Shown: in pieces, positions 16,368 through 25,171 of the stretch
Layout: the number at the start of each line of letters is the position of its first letter
How positions within the stretch are numbered: the stretch's first letter is position 1
Source: Mesorhizobium sp. ES1-4
GTDB lineage: Bacteria > Pseudomonadota > Alphaproteobacteria > Rhizobiales > Rhizobiaceae
Length of the DNA: 64,000 nt
NCBI RefSeq assembly: GCF_020164745.1
Contig: NZ_JAIUGV010000001.1
Location: 1-64,000, forward strand
Direction of reading: 5' to 3'
Translations under genes and position numbers: made by a program
The notes under the pieces: generated by a model
Databases searched by the model: none
What the model saw: only the letters and a program-made list of their open reading frames with translations
Told to the model about the DNA's origin: nothing

Positions 16368-16404
16368 TTTTAGATCTCTCGCGTATACTGGGCCCTCCGT
16401 CCGC
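16368..16404 (-). pseudogene. 5' half of the outermost, decayed tRNA-Leu
   Basis: On the minus strand: acceptor GCGGACG (16398-16404), a D-region two bases shorter than in the other copies with the shared GTATACGCG, anticodon stem AGAGA (16375-16379) and loop TCTAAAA. It pairs with the 3' half at 14456-14512 in acceptor and anticodon stems. The U33 position is C, so this copy has decayed. Confidence 0.7.
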
Positions 16405-16681
16405 AGTTCAGCCCTTTTCAGACGCCGAGCACAGCCCGTTGGGTCGTGTTCTGCGGTGCCCGAACGCACACCCAGAGGAGGCGGCATAACGATACTGGCG
16501 CGATCACGGAATTATCCGCGCCGCCAGCATCGGTAAATATCTGCGCGGCGGACTTGATCCGCCATGGCCGGCGCCTCCCAGGCCCAACCCATTCCCCCGC
16601 CCACTGGGGACGCCGGCCGCCCCCCATCCGGCAAGATCGGTTCGCGCGCTGCTTGCTCGGCACCGATGCCGATGGAGACGG

Positions 16682-17350
16682 TCAGAACTTGTAGCTCAGG
16701 TTGATGCCGACGGTGTTCAGCTTCACGTCCTGATCGCGGGCGACGAAGCCGTTCGACCCGTCATAGTGCTCGGAGCTGAAATCATAATATCGATACTGCG
16801 CGCCGACGACGAACTTGTCGGTCAGCGCATAATCGACGCCGGCACCCAAGGTCCAACCGACGGTCGTGCTTGTGTCGGAGAAGGCGGTGCGCGCGTTTTG
16901 CGACGTCTCGACGCCGGCGAACGCTATGCCGCCTATACCGTAGACCAGCACGCGATCGATCGCGTATCCAGCCTTGGCGTTGACCGACCCAAACCACTTG
17001 ATGTCCGTGCCAAGGACATTTCCAGGCCCACCGAGCTCCGCCGTGCCATCGATCGAGGAATAGTTGAGGTCGGCTTCGGCGCCGATCACCGCCTCGTCGA
17101 ATTGCCACAGCCCGGCGATGTGGCCACCGATGAAGCCGCCGCCTGTGTCTGGCGACACGGAAAACGGTCCTCCGTCGATGCCTGATATATCGGAGCGGCC
17201 CCAGCCATATCCTGCCTGCAGGCCGGCATAGTAGCCGGTCCAGTCGAAGCCAGGCGCCGTCATCGGCACATCAATGGTCGCGTCGGCGGCGAAAGCCGGC
17301 ACGGACAGAGCGGCAAGAAGACCGGCACTTGCGACCAACGGGCGATACAT
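16682..17350 (-). CDS. outer membrane protein of the Omp25/Omp31 type
   Basis: 222 residues from the ATG at 17350, with GGGGAG upstream. Signal peptide MYRPLVASAGLLAALSVPAFA. The mature part is an eight-stranded beta-barrel: FDWTGYYAGLQAGYGWG at the start, alternating Gly/aromatic strands (AGYAIDRVLVYGIGGIAFAG, VVGAQYRYYDF), and the terminal YKF that is recognised by the BAM complex. Typical of Rhizobiales, where many copies exist. Divergent from ade. Confidence 0.92.
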   Translation of the reverse strand: MYRPLVASAGLLAALSVPAFAADATIDVPMTAPGFDWTGYYAGLQAGYGWGRSDISGIDGGPFSVSPDTGGGFIGGHIAGLWQFDEAVIGAEADLNYSSIDGTAELGGPGNVLGTDIKWFGSVNAKAGYAIDRVLVYGIGGIAFAGVETSQNARTAFSDTSTTVGWTLGAGVDYALTDKFVVGAQYRYYDFSSEHYDGSNGFVARDQDVKLNTVGINLSYKF

Positions 17351-17670
17351 CGAACTCCCCAAACGAAGAGTCAAAGATCCTGGGTCGAAGCCTAACCTGA
17401 TTTGCGGCAGAACGGAAATCGGATTTCTGCAACGGCCGTTCGCAGACTCGCGCAGATGTCTGGCGTGCGGCGGGTAGCGTCCTAGCGCGATTGCGGCGGT
17501 GCGCGCGCCGTGCGAAGCAGGCCGCCATCCATCGGAGGATTTTGGATGGGGTTCAGCAGGTCGAAGTTGACCTGAACTCCGAGTAATCCGGCAGCCTCCG
17601 GGTAAATCCATTCATCCTCGCTGGCCAAAACGCCGTCGGCTTGGCACAGTCGGGCAAACAGGAGTCTTTA
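17351..17670. other. divergent promoter region between the porin and ade
   Basis: 320 bases without a gene. It must hold the promoters of both divergent genes. No guanine/adenine riboswitch-like element or clear operator was identified by eye. Confidence 0.4.
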
Positions 17671-19488
17671 ATGGCCAGCAAGCCGACCGCCCGCGCGACG
17701 AAGCCCAAACCGTGGACCGAAATGGCGACCGATCTGGTCGATGTCGCGATGGGCCGCGAACCCGCCGATCTCGTCATCCGCAACGGGCGCTGGGTGAACG
17801 TCCATTCGGGCGAGATCATCGCGGGCACCGATATCGCCATATCAGGCGGACGATTCGCCTATTGCGGGCCGAATGCCAGCCACACCATAGGGCAGGGCAC
17901 CAAGGTGGTCGACGCCGGTGGACGCTACCTCGTGCCCGGCCTTTGCGACGCGCACATGCATGTCGAGAGCGGCATGGTAACGGTTACCGAGTTCTGCCGC
18001 GCCGTCATCCCGCACGGAACCACGTCCATGTTCATCGATCCGCATGAGATCGCCAATGTGCTGGGTCTGCCGGGCGTGCGGCTGATGCATGACGAGGCCG
18101 TGGCCATGCCCATCAACGTGCATGTGCAGATGCCGTCCTGCGTACCTTCCGCGCCCGGGCTCGAACATGCCGGCGCCGAACTGACGGTCGCCGATGTCGC
18201 GGAGGCGATGACCTGGGGAAACATCATCGGACTTGGCGAGGTGATGAATTTCCCCGGTGTCGCGGCCAACGATCCCGTCATGTCGGGGGAGATCGCGGCG
18301 ACGGTGAAGGCCGGCAAGACTGTCGGCGGCCACTATGCCTCGCGCGATCTCGGCCTGCCGTTCCATGGCTATGTCGCCGGCGGACCCGAGGACGACCACG
18401 AGGGCACGCGCGCCGAGGACGCCATTGCCCGCGTGCGCCAGGGCATGAAGGCGATGCTGCGGCTGGGGTCCGCCTGGTACGACGTTGCCTCGCAGATCAA
18501 GGCGGTGACGGAAAGCGGCATCGATCCGCGCAACTTCATCCTCTGCACGGACGACAGCCATTCCGGCACGCTGGTGCATGAGGGACACATGGATCGGGTG
18601 GTGCGGCACGCCATCAGCCAGGGTCTGAAGCCGGTGACCGCGATCCAGATGGCAACGCTCAACACCGCCCAGCATTTCAAGCTGGAACGCGAGATCGGTT
18701 CGATCGCGCCGGGGCGGTTGGCCGACCTGCTGATCGTCTCCGATCTCGCTCAGATGAGCATCGACGAGGTCTATGCGCGCGGCGTCAGGCTGGCCAAGGG
18801 CGGCAAGCTCGACATCGATATTGCGGCCTATGACTATCCGAAGACGGCGAAGAACACCGTCAAGCTCGGCAAGGCCCTCAAGGCCGGCGATTTCGACATC
18901 GCGGCCCCCAAAGGCGCCAACGAAGTGCGGGTGCGGGTGATCGGCGTCATCGAGAACCAGGCGCCCACGCGCGCGCTGGAGGCCGATCTGCCGGTCGAGG
19001 ATGGGCTGGTCGCCATGGATCGCCGTAACGACATCTGCCAGATCGCGCTGGTCGAGCGGCACAGGGGCACGGGCGGCGTCACCAACGCCTTTGTCTCCGG
19101 TTTCGGATATATGGCCGACTGCGCCATGGCCTCCAGTGTGGCCCATGACGCCCATCACATCATCTGCGTTGGCACCAACAAGCAGGACATGGCGATGGCC
19201 GTGAACCGACTGGGGGAAGTCGGTGGCGGGGTCGTGCTGTTCTCCAAGGGCAAGGAACTGGCGTTGGTCGAAATGCCGATCGCCGGACTGATGTCGGACG
19301 AACGGGCCGAGATCGTCGCGGCCAAGGCTGAGAAACTCACGGAGGCAATGCGCAAGATGGGCTGCTCCTTGAACAACGCATACATGCAGCACTCGCTGCT
19401 GGCGCTGGTGGTCATTCCCGAACTCAGGATTTCCGATGTCGGGCTGATCGACGTGACGACGTTCCAGAAGGTCGATCTGTTCGTCTGA
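17671..19488 (+). CDS. ade: adenine deaminase
   Basis: 605 residues from the ATG at 17671 (AGGAG seven bases upstream). It deaminates adenine to hypoxanthine in purine salvage, with a binuclear metal centre. Metal-binding CDAHMHVESG is near residue 95, GTTSMFIDPHEIANV follows, and CTDDSHSGTLVHEGH is the later metal/catalytic segment. The C-terminal half is the adenine-deaminase-specific domain (VSGFGYMADCAMASSVAHD). Length is normal for the family. With gpt it forms part of purine salvage. Confidence 0.95.
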   Translation: MASKPTARATKPKPWTEMATDLVDVAMGREPADLVIRNGRWVNVHSGEIIAGTDIAISGGRFAYCGPNASHTIGQGTKVVDAGGRYLVPGLCDAHMHVESGMVTVTEFCRAVIPHGTTSMFIDPHEIANVLGLPGVRLMHDEAVAMPINVHVQMPSCVPSAPGLEHAGAELTVADVAEAMTWGNIIGLGEVMNFPGVAANDPVMSGEIAATVKAGKTVGGHYASRDLGLPFHGYVAGGPEDDHEGTRAEDAIARVRQGMKAMLRLGSAWYDVASQIKAVTESGIDPRNFILCTDDSHSGTLVHEGHMDRVVRHAISQGLKPVTAIQMATLNTAQHFKLEREIGSIAPGRLADLLIVSDLAQMSIDEVYARGVRLAKGGKLDIDIAAYDYPKTAKNTVKLGKALKAGDFDIAAPKGANEVRVRVIGVIENQAPTRALEADLPVEDGLVAMDRRNDICQIALVERHRGTGGVTNAFVSGFGYMADCAMASSVAHDAHHIICVGTNKQDMAMAVNRLGEVGGGVVLFSKGKELALVEMPIAGLMSDERAEIVAAKAEKLTEAMRKMGCSLNNAYMQHSLLALVVIPELRISDVGLIDVTTFQKVDLFV

Positions 19489-19512
19489 AGCCGGCCGTAC
19501 ACTCCTGGTTGC

Positions 19513-20673
19513 TTACCCGCCGGTGGCGATGGTCAGCACCTTGAACGGCGTCGTGATGATGACTTCGGCGGCGGAGCCGACGACCTTGCCCAAGCCTTGA
19601 CCGAGATCGGCAAGCTGTGCCGGGTCTTCGTCCGCGGCGAGGCCCGCCGGCGTGCGCAGCCTGTCGCCGAGCAATTGCACCAGGAACGGGTTGTCGGCGA
19701 ATTTGGCGTGGTTGAGGCCGCCGTCGCCGCCTTTCGTCTTGGTCAGGTCGACAACGGCCACGCCGTAGCTGGCGAGGTCGGCGGCGTTGCCATAGTCGCC
19801 GACACGCGGCTTGTCGCCGGAGATGAACGAAGACAATTTGAGAGCCCGGTCGTCGCCTGAAAGCAGCACGGCGAACGGCTTGTCGGGCTTGCCATAACGG
19901 ATCATCTGCTTCTTGAACACGTCGACGTCGATGTCCGGGGAGGCAAGGATGACATAACCCAACTTGCCGCCGAGATCGCGGTCGCCGCTGATGGCGAGTT
20001 GGCGCAGCGCCTCCATCGTCAGCCAGGTCCCCATCGAATGGGCAATGATGTCGATGCTCTTGACCCGCGTCTTGGCGAGCATCCTGAGCGTTGCCTCGAG
20101 ATCGTCACGGGCGGCGGTGGAACTGTCCTTGTCGTAGATATAGCCCGTCGTCTTGGCGCTCGACGCCCACGAGAACAGCACCGGCGTGCCCGGATATTTG
20201 GTGTCGTGGGCGATCTGTGTCAGCCGGTAGATGCCGTCGTCGAAACCATTGTTGAAGCCATGCACGAAAACCAGCGCACGATCGCCGCGCATGGCGATGT
20301 CGGCGCCGACCGCCTTGGCGAATTGCGGCGCGCCTGCGTAGAAGATGACATCCCTGGCCGTGAAATCCTTGGCCGGATTGCTGTTGGCCGACCCCTTGGC
20401 GCGCTCGATGTTGCCGACCTGATGGCTCTTCGGAACCGTGACATCGACCCGTGCGAAGCTGGTGGTCGGGGAACGGTCGCCGTCGAAGACCTGCCGTGGG
20501 TCCTTCTGCGCCTTCTGTCGGGTGGTGGCGACAAATATTTCATGGGTGGCCGCAATATCGGACGCCGGCACGATGACCGCCGTCCTGTTGAGCAGGTCAT
20601 GCGTATTTCCGGCGCAGCCAGCGACCAGCAGCGCGAACGCGACGACACCGAGACTCTTCAAGCGCAAGGCCAC
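19513..20673 (-). CDS. alpha/beta-hydrolase lipoprotein (DUF900), copy 1
   Basis: 386 residues from a GTG at 20673. Lipoprotein signal with lipobox LLVAGC. The hydrolase core has VFVHGFNNGFDDGIYRLTQI (oxyanion segment), IDIIAHSMGTWLTMEAL (nucleophile serine) and VILASPDIDVDVF; the catalytic histidine is probably NHAKFADNPFL. The family acts at the cell envelope on unknown substrates. Next to it, on the same strand, is a paralogue with the same architecture (20817-21905). Confidence 0.85.
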   Translation of the reverse strand: MALRLKSLGVVAFALLVAGCAGNTHDLLNRTAVIVPASDIAATHEIFVATTRQKAQKDPRQVFDGDRSPTTSFARVDVTVPKSHQVGNIERAKGSANSNPAKDFTARDVIFYAGAPQFAKAVGADIAMRGDRALVFVHGFNNGFDDGIYRLTQIAHDTKYPGTPVLFSWASSAKTTGYIYDKDSSTAARDDLEATLRMLAKTRVKSIDIIAHSMGTWLTMEALRQLAISGDRDLGGKLGYVILASPDIDVDVFKKQMIRYGKPDKPFAVLLSGDDRALKLSSFISGDKPRVGDYGNAADLASYGVAVVDLTKTKGGDGGLNHAKFADNPFLVQLLGDRLRTPAGLAADEDPAQLADLGQGLGKVVGSAAEVIITTPFKVLTIATGG

Positions 20674-20816
20674 GCGCCGGCTCCCGCATAGGGGACGTCA
20701 AACGCATGACGCCGCTCGCTATTTCGATAAAGCCAGAGATGTGCGCGGTCCAGTTGAAAGTGGCCAATCGTCCGGCGGTGATGAATCAGGCACGGCGAAA
20801 CCGCGGCGCCGCACAC

Positions 20817-21905
20817 CTACTGTCCAAGCAGGCTGATGCGGTCGGTCACGTCCCGGTCGCTGGCAAAGCCGTCATCCTCGCGCAGCCGTTGGCCGATCAT
20901 CTTCACCAGGGTCGGATTGTCGGCGAATTTCGTGTGATTGAAGCTGTCGCTGCCTTTGACCTTGGACAGATCCACGACCGTCACGCCGTAGGAGGCAAGG
21001 TCCGCGGCATCCTTGTAGTCCCCGACACGCGGCCGCGAGCCGGCGATCAGGCCGGACAACCTCAACGCGCGGTCGTCATCCGACAACAGCAGGATAAACG
21101 GCTTGTCGGGCTTGCCATAGCGGCGCATCTGGCTCTTGAACACATCGACGTCGATATCGGGAGAGGCGAGCACCACATCGCCGAGCTTGCCGCCGAGATC
21201 GCGATCGCCGGTGATGGCGAGCTGTCGAAGCGTCTCCATCGTCACCCAGGTTCCCATCGAGTGGGCGACGATGTCTATGCGCCGCGCGCCGCTCTGCGCC
21301 AGCATGCGCAACGTCACTTCGAGCTGGTCGCGGGCGGCACTGGCGCTTTCCTTGTCATAGACATAGTCGGTCGTCTTGGCGCCCGAGGCCCACGAGAACA
21401 GCACGGGCGTTCCCGGATAGCCTGAATCATGGACGATCTGGGTCAAGCGGTAGACGGCATCGTCGAAGCCGGTGTTGTAGCCGTGGACGAAGACCATGAC
21501 GCGGCCGCCGCGCGCCGCTATGTCGGCGCTGAGCGCGTTGGCGAATTTCGGCTGCGTGTCGTAGCCGACGACCTCGGAGGCCATGAAATACTTGGCGGGA
21601 TCGTTCGATTTGCCGCGCGAGCGCCGCTCGATCTGGCCGGTCTTGTGATTGCCGGGAACGGTGACGTTGACACGCGCGTAGTTCAGCGTCGCAGAACGTT
21701 CGCCGTCGAAAACCTTGTTTGGATCGTCGGAGGGCTTGCGGGTCGTGGCAATGAAGATCGAGTGGTTGCCCGCGATCTCCGTCACCGGCACGGACATCAC
21801 CGCGCTGCCGAGCAGTTCTTCGGTTTTGCGGCCGCCGCAGCCTGCCACCAGCAAGGCAAGCGCAAGAATGCAAATTGTCTTCAAAGGCACGTCCAGAAAT
21901 TCCAC
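20817..21905 (-). CDS. alpha/beta-hydrolase lipoprotein (DUF900), copy 2
   Basis: 362 residues from a GTG at 21905; the GTG at 21890 (VPLKTICILALALLVAGC) aligns better with the start of copy 1 and may be the real one. Lipobox LLVAGC, VFVHGYNTGFDDAVYRLTQI, IDIVAHSMGTWVTMETL and VVLASPDIDVDVF correspond to copy 1 throughout. The copies are separated by 143 bases, so this is an old tandem duplication. Copy 2 lacks the hydrophobic C-terminal tail of copy 1. Confidence 0.85.
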   Translation of the reverse strand: MEFLDVPLKTICILALALLVAGCGGRKTEELLGSAVMSVPVTEIAGNHSIFIATTRKPSDDPNKVFDGERSATLNYARVNVTVPGNHKTGQIERRSRGKSNDPAKYFMASEVVGYDTQPKFANALSADIAARGGRVMVFVHGYNTGFDDAVYRLTQIVHDSGYPGTPVLFSWASGAKTTDYVYDKESASAARDQLEVTLRMLAQSGARRIDIVAHSMGTWVTMETLRQLAITGDRDLGGKLGDVVLASPDIDVDVFKSQMRRYGKPDKPFILLLSDDDRALRLSGLIAGSRPRVGDYKDAADLASYGVTVVDLSKVKGSDSFNHTKFADNPTLVKMIGQRLREDDGFASDRDVTDRISLLGQ

Positions 21906-22210
21906 TCAAGCCCAGTCAGGGGCTCGTCCACCCTCTGCGATATCTCTCCCCAGCAGGCGAAGTGCGGCGGAAGTAAGTCGTGCCCAGCCAAAATGCGGTC
22001 GGCGCCTGCCGACGGCCATGGCACTGTTGCGCGAAAGCCAAAGTGCCGGCGCGATGCCAAAGCATGAACAAACGTTCCCAAGTGCTTGCGAGCATTTCGG
22101 GAAGGTGCCGTTGCCGGTACCGGCCCGACCCGGCAATGGTCTTGCCGGGCCGGATGTGTAATAGGGTTGCCGTCTAACTCGCCCGCGGGCGATCCGGGAT
22201 TGATGTCGCC
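21906..22210. other. divergent region between the DUF900 pair and ilvA
   Basis: 305 bases with no gene; open frames here are shadows. It should hold both promoters. No attenuator or other leader structure was recognised before ilvA. Confidence 0.4.
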
Positions 22211-23467
22211 ATGACCAGCTTTTCCACGCGCGTTGCCACCGCCGCCTCCGCCATCCGCCAAATCTTCCCGGAGACACCGCTGCAGGAAAATGACTATTTG
22301 TCCAAAAAAACGGGCGCGCGGGTGCTGTTGAAGCGCGAGGATTTGAGTCCCGTGCGATCCTACAAGATCCGCGGCGCCTTCAACTTCTTCCGCAAGGCGC
22401 TTGGCGAAGGTAACCAGGCAGAGCTGTTTGTCTGTGCGTCCGCCGGCAACCATGCGCAGGGCTTTGCCTTTGTCTGCCGCCATTTCGGCAAGAAGGGCGT
22501 GGTCTTCATGCCAGTGACGACCCCGCAGCAGAAGATTGACAAGACCAGGCTGTTTGGCGGCGACTTCGTCGAGATCAGGCTGGTCGGCGATTTCTTCGAC
22601 GATTGCTATCGCGCCGCCTTCGACTTCACCGAAAGCTCCGGTGCCCATATGGTGCCGCCCTTCGACCACAAGGACATTATCGAAGGCCAGGCGACGGTCG
22701 CCTATGAGATCGCGCACCAGATGTTGGGCGCGCGCATGCCCGACATCGTCATGCTGCCGGTTGGCGGTGGCGGTCTGGCTGCAGGGGTGACGCACTATTT
22801 CGCCGATCAGGGCCATGAGGCGCGGTTCGTCTTTTGCGAGCCGGCGGGCGCGCCGAGCCTTCACGACAGCCTCGCGGCCGGAAAGAGGCTGAAGCTCGCA
22901 AGGGTCGACAACTTCGTCGACGGCGCGGCGGTCGCCGAGATCGGCCGCGAACCGTTGCGCTATCTCAAGGAGTTTGCCGTCGACAGCGTGCGGCTGGTTC
23001 CGGAAAACCGGCTTTGCGCGACCATGATCGAGATGCTCAACGTCGAAGGCGTGGTCCTGGAGCCCGCCGGCGCGCTGGCGATCGATGCGCTGAAGGATTT
23101 TTCCAGGAAGGAGATCAGGGGCAAGACCATCGTTGCAGTGGTCTCTGGAGGCAATTTCGACTTCGAGCGGCTGCCGGACGTCAAGGAACGGGCGCTGCGC
23201 TTCGAAGGCCTGAAGAAATACTTCATCATCCGCTTTCCGCAGCGGCCGGGCGCGTTGCGCGACTTCCTCGAAATGCTGGGTCCGGATGACGACATCGCGC
23301 GCTTCGAATATCTGAAGAAATCGGCCCGCAATTTCGGCTCGGTCCTGATCGGCATCGAAACCAAGGACCGCCGCAATTTCGATTTGCTCAAGGCGAATTT
23401 CGAGGCCGAGGGCGTCCAGTATCAGGACATCACCGACAACGAGACATTGGCGGGTTTCATCATATGA
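22211..23467 (+). CDS. ilvA: threonine dehydratase (threonine ammonia-lyase)
   Basis: 418 residues. It converts threonine to 2-oxobutanoate, the first step to isoleucine. The PLP lysine is in SYKIRGAFNFF near residue 52; ASAGNHAQGFA binds substrate; LPVGGGGLAAG holds the PLP phosphate. The C-terminal part from about 330 (YFIIRFPQRPGALRDFLEML) is one ACT-like regulatory domain, as in the short biosynthetic form. Its stop overlaps the start of the DUF1697 gene. Confidence 0.93.
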   Translation: MTSFSTRVATAASAIRQIFPETPLQENDYLSKKTGARVLLKREDLSPVRSYKIRGAFNFFRKALGEGNQAELFVCASAGNHAQGFAFVCRHFGKKGVVFMPVTTPQQKIDKTRLFGGDFVEIRLVGDFFDDCYRAAFDFTESSGAHMVPPFDHKDIIEGQATVAYEIAHQMLGARMPDIVMLPVGGGGLAAGVTHYFADQGHEARFVFCEPAGAPSLHDSLAAGKRLKLARVDNFVDGAAVAEIGREPLRYLKEFAVDSVRLVPENRLCATMIEMLNVEGVVLEPAGALAIDALKDFSRKEIRGKTIVAVVSGGNFDFERLPDVKERALRFEGLKKYFIIRFPQRPGALRDFLEMLGPDDDIARFEYLKKSARNFGSVLIGIETKDRRNFDLLKANFEAEGVQYQDITDNETLAGFII

Positions 23468-24048
23468 GCGGAAAGATCTTCATCGCCCTGTTTTCCGGCA
23501 TCAATGTCGGCGGCAATCGCATCGTCAAGATGGCGGAGTTGCGGTCATTCTTCGAGGATCTCGGCTTTTCCGATGTCTCCACCTATGTCCAGAGCGGCAA
23601 TGCCGTGTTTCGGGCCGACAAGGGCGACGCCATCGCGCTGACCAAACAGATCGAGGCGGCTTTCGAGACCAAATGGGGTTTCCATTCGCGCATAATGGTG
23701 CGCGATTTAGGATGGTTCGAAAGACTGGTGCGTGAAAATCCCTATCCTGAAGCGGCCGCCGATCACACCAAGCTCCACGCCTACGCGCTGGAGCGTGAGC
23801 CGACCGCCGATGAGGTGGCGCGGCTGGCTGAAAAATGCACTGGTCCGGAACGGTTCGAAGTCAAGGGCGACGTGCTCTACCTCAGCGCCCCGGACGGGCT
23901 CGGCAAATCGGTGTTTGCTAATCTCATTGGACGCGTTCTGAAGGTGCCGGGCACGGCCCGCAATTGGCGCTCGGTGCTGGCGCTGCTGGAGATGGCGCGC
24001 AAGTCCAGCGGCGGCGAGTCCCGCGGCGGCAAGTCCGGTGCCGATTGA
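23464..24048 (+). CDS. DUF1697 protein
   Basis: 194 residues, starting in an ATGA overlap with ilvA, so translation is coupled. FIALFSGINVGGNRIVKMAE, TYVQSGNAVFRA and TARNWRSVLALLEMA are the conserved segments of DUF1697. Function unknown; the link with ilvA may be only transcriptional. Confidence 0.9.
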   Translation: MSGKIFIALFSGINVGGNRIVKMAELRSFFEDLGFSDVSTYVQSGNAVFRADKGDAIALTKQIEAAFETKWGFHSRIMVRDLGWFERLVRENPYPEAAADHTKLHAYALEREPTADEVARLAEKCTGPERFEVKGDVLYLSAPDGLGKSVFANLIGRVLKVPGTARNWRSVLALLEMARKSSGGESRGGKSGAD

Positions 24049-24089
24049 TCCATGCGTATCGCCGGACAGGCGGCGACACGATGAGCGAC

Positions 24090-24383
24090 CTACGCTGCCT
24101 CGGCGCGTTTCCAGTCGAAGACCAGTTCTTCTCGGAACGCAAAGCGCTTGATGTGGTCGGCAACGACGCTTTCGAGACGCTCGATCGAAGCGGATTCGTC
24201 GGTTGATACCGTGATGTGCAGCGCCTCGCCGTCTGCGTCCATGATCGTGCGGCCGAGTGAAAGGTCGATCGTGCCGTGGTTGGGGTCGAACTCGACAGGA
24301 AACTTGTGCGCCCAATGTTTGCACAGCTGTTGCAGGTAGCGGCTAGCGTGCGCCGTGGTGACATCGGCATGGCTGGTTGGCAT
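24090..24383 (-). CDS. DUF2218 protein
   Basis: 97 residues from the ATG at 24383, with GGAGAC upstream. TAHASRYLQQLCKHWAHKF, then LGRTIMDADGEALHITVST and VADHIKRFAFREEL, fit the DUF2218 family, small proteins often found with siderophore or iron-uptake genes. Here it stands alone, convergent with the DUF1697 gene. Confidence 0.85.
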   Translation of the reverse strand: MPTSHADVTTAHASRYLQQLCKHWAHKFPVEFDPNHGTIDLSLGRTIMDADGEALHITVSTDESASIERLESVVADHIKRFAFREELVFDWKRAEAA

Positions 24384-24512
24384 GAAGGGGTCTCCGAAGC
24401 TGAATCTCACGATGTGGCGCCGCTCTTCAGAGCAGGCGCCATAGCCGGATAGATGGGCGCAACCACGCGAAACACCACGGAGTGGCTGTCGACCAATCGA
24501 AAAGGTGATCGA

Positions 24513-24953
24513 TTACCAGCTTCCGGTATTCGCCATCGACGCCCACGGTTCGGCCTTTGCCTTGGCCGGGCCTTTCTGCAGAAGCTCGATGGAGATGCCG
24601 TCCGGCGACCTGACAAAGGCCATGTTGCCGTCGCGCGGCGGCCGGTTGATGATGACGCCATTGTCCATCAGATGCTGGCAGGTTGCATAGATGTCGTCGA
24701 CCTCATAGGCGAGGTGGCCGAAGTTGCGTCCGCCCTTGTAGTCTTCCGGGTCCCAATTGTAGGTGAGCTCGACCAGGGGGGCCTTCTCGTTGATGCCGCT
24801 CTGCTCATCCTCGGACGCCGCCAGGAAGATCAGCGTGAAGCGGCCCTGCTCGTTTTCATAGCGGCGAACTTCCTTCAGCCCGAGCTTGTTGCAGTAGAAA
24901 TCGAGCGAGGCGTCGACATCGGCGATGCGGACCATGGTGTGCAGATAGCGCAT
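24513..24953 (-). CDS. gloA: lactoylglutathione lyase (glyoxalase I)
   Basis: 146 residues from the ATG at 24953, with GAGGAAAACAC upstream; an open extension of 37 codons upstream is not part of it. It isomerises the hemithioacetal of methylglyoxal and glutathione. Metal ligands are visible in order: His (MRYLHTMVRI), Glu (PLVELTYNW), His (NFGHLAYEVDD) and Glu (GISIELLQKG). Detoxification of methylglyoxal in the cytoplasm. Confidence 0.93.
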   Translation of the reverse strand: MRYLHTMVRIADVDASLDFYCNKLGLKEVRRYENEQGRFTLIFLAASEDEQSGINEKAPLVELTYNWDPEDYKGGRNFGHLAYEVDDIYATCQHLMDNGVIINRPPRDGNMAFVRSPDGISIELLQKGPAKAKAEPWASMANTGSW

Positions 24954-25171
24954 GTGTTTTCCTCGACCTGTTGGGTTGCGGCGCAACATAGGGTCGGACC
25001 GGTCAAAGGGCAATCGTGCGGCGGCAGGCAGTGCCGGCAAAGAACAAATTCGGTATTCCCGCAATGAACCGTGAAAAAAGGCACGTCAGGTCTTGCACAC
25101 CCCGGAAGCCGCAGTGTTAATCTGGTGTCAAGAATCAGTTGCGGTGTTCAAAAAAAAAAGGGGGCATTCTT

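Larger units (their letters stand above)
14503..16374. mobile_element. outer insertion in tRNA-Leu (decayed element)
   Basis: The segment between the two halves of the outermost tRNA-Leu. Leaving out the inner insertion, it is about 1 kb and holds the middle tRNA-Leu about ten bases from one end, a short open frame with a tyrosine-recombinase-like ending (15520-15690) and an XRE regulator (15952-16320). No complete integrase or transposase is present, so it is a remnant or a non-autonomous element. Limits are the anticodon loops of the split tRNA. Confidence 0.55.

Noticed and set aside
15636..16487. A 283-codon minus-strand frame opposite the XRE regulator
   Set aside because: It runs through the tRNA half and opposite a helix-turn-helix gene with a strong ribosome binding site; composition is not protein-like.
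17842..19392. A 516-codon minus-strand frame opposite ade
   Set aside because: Shadow of the adenine deaminase gene, rich in His, Arg and Asp as expected from antisense of GC-rich coding DNA.
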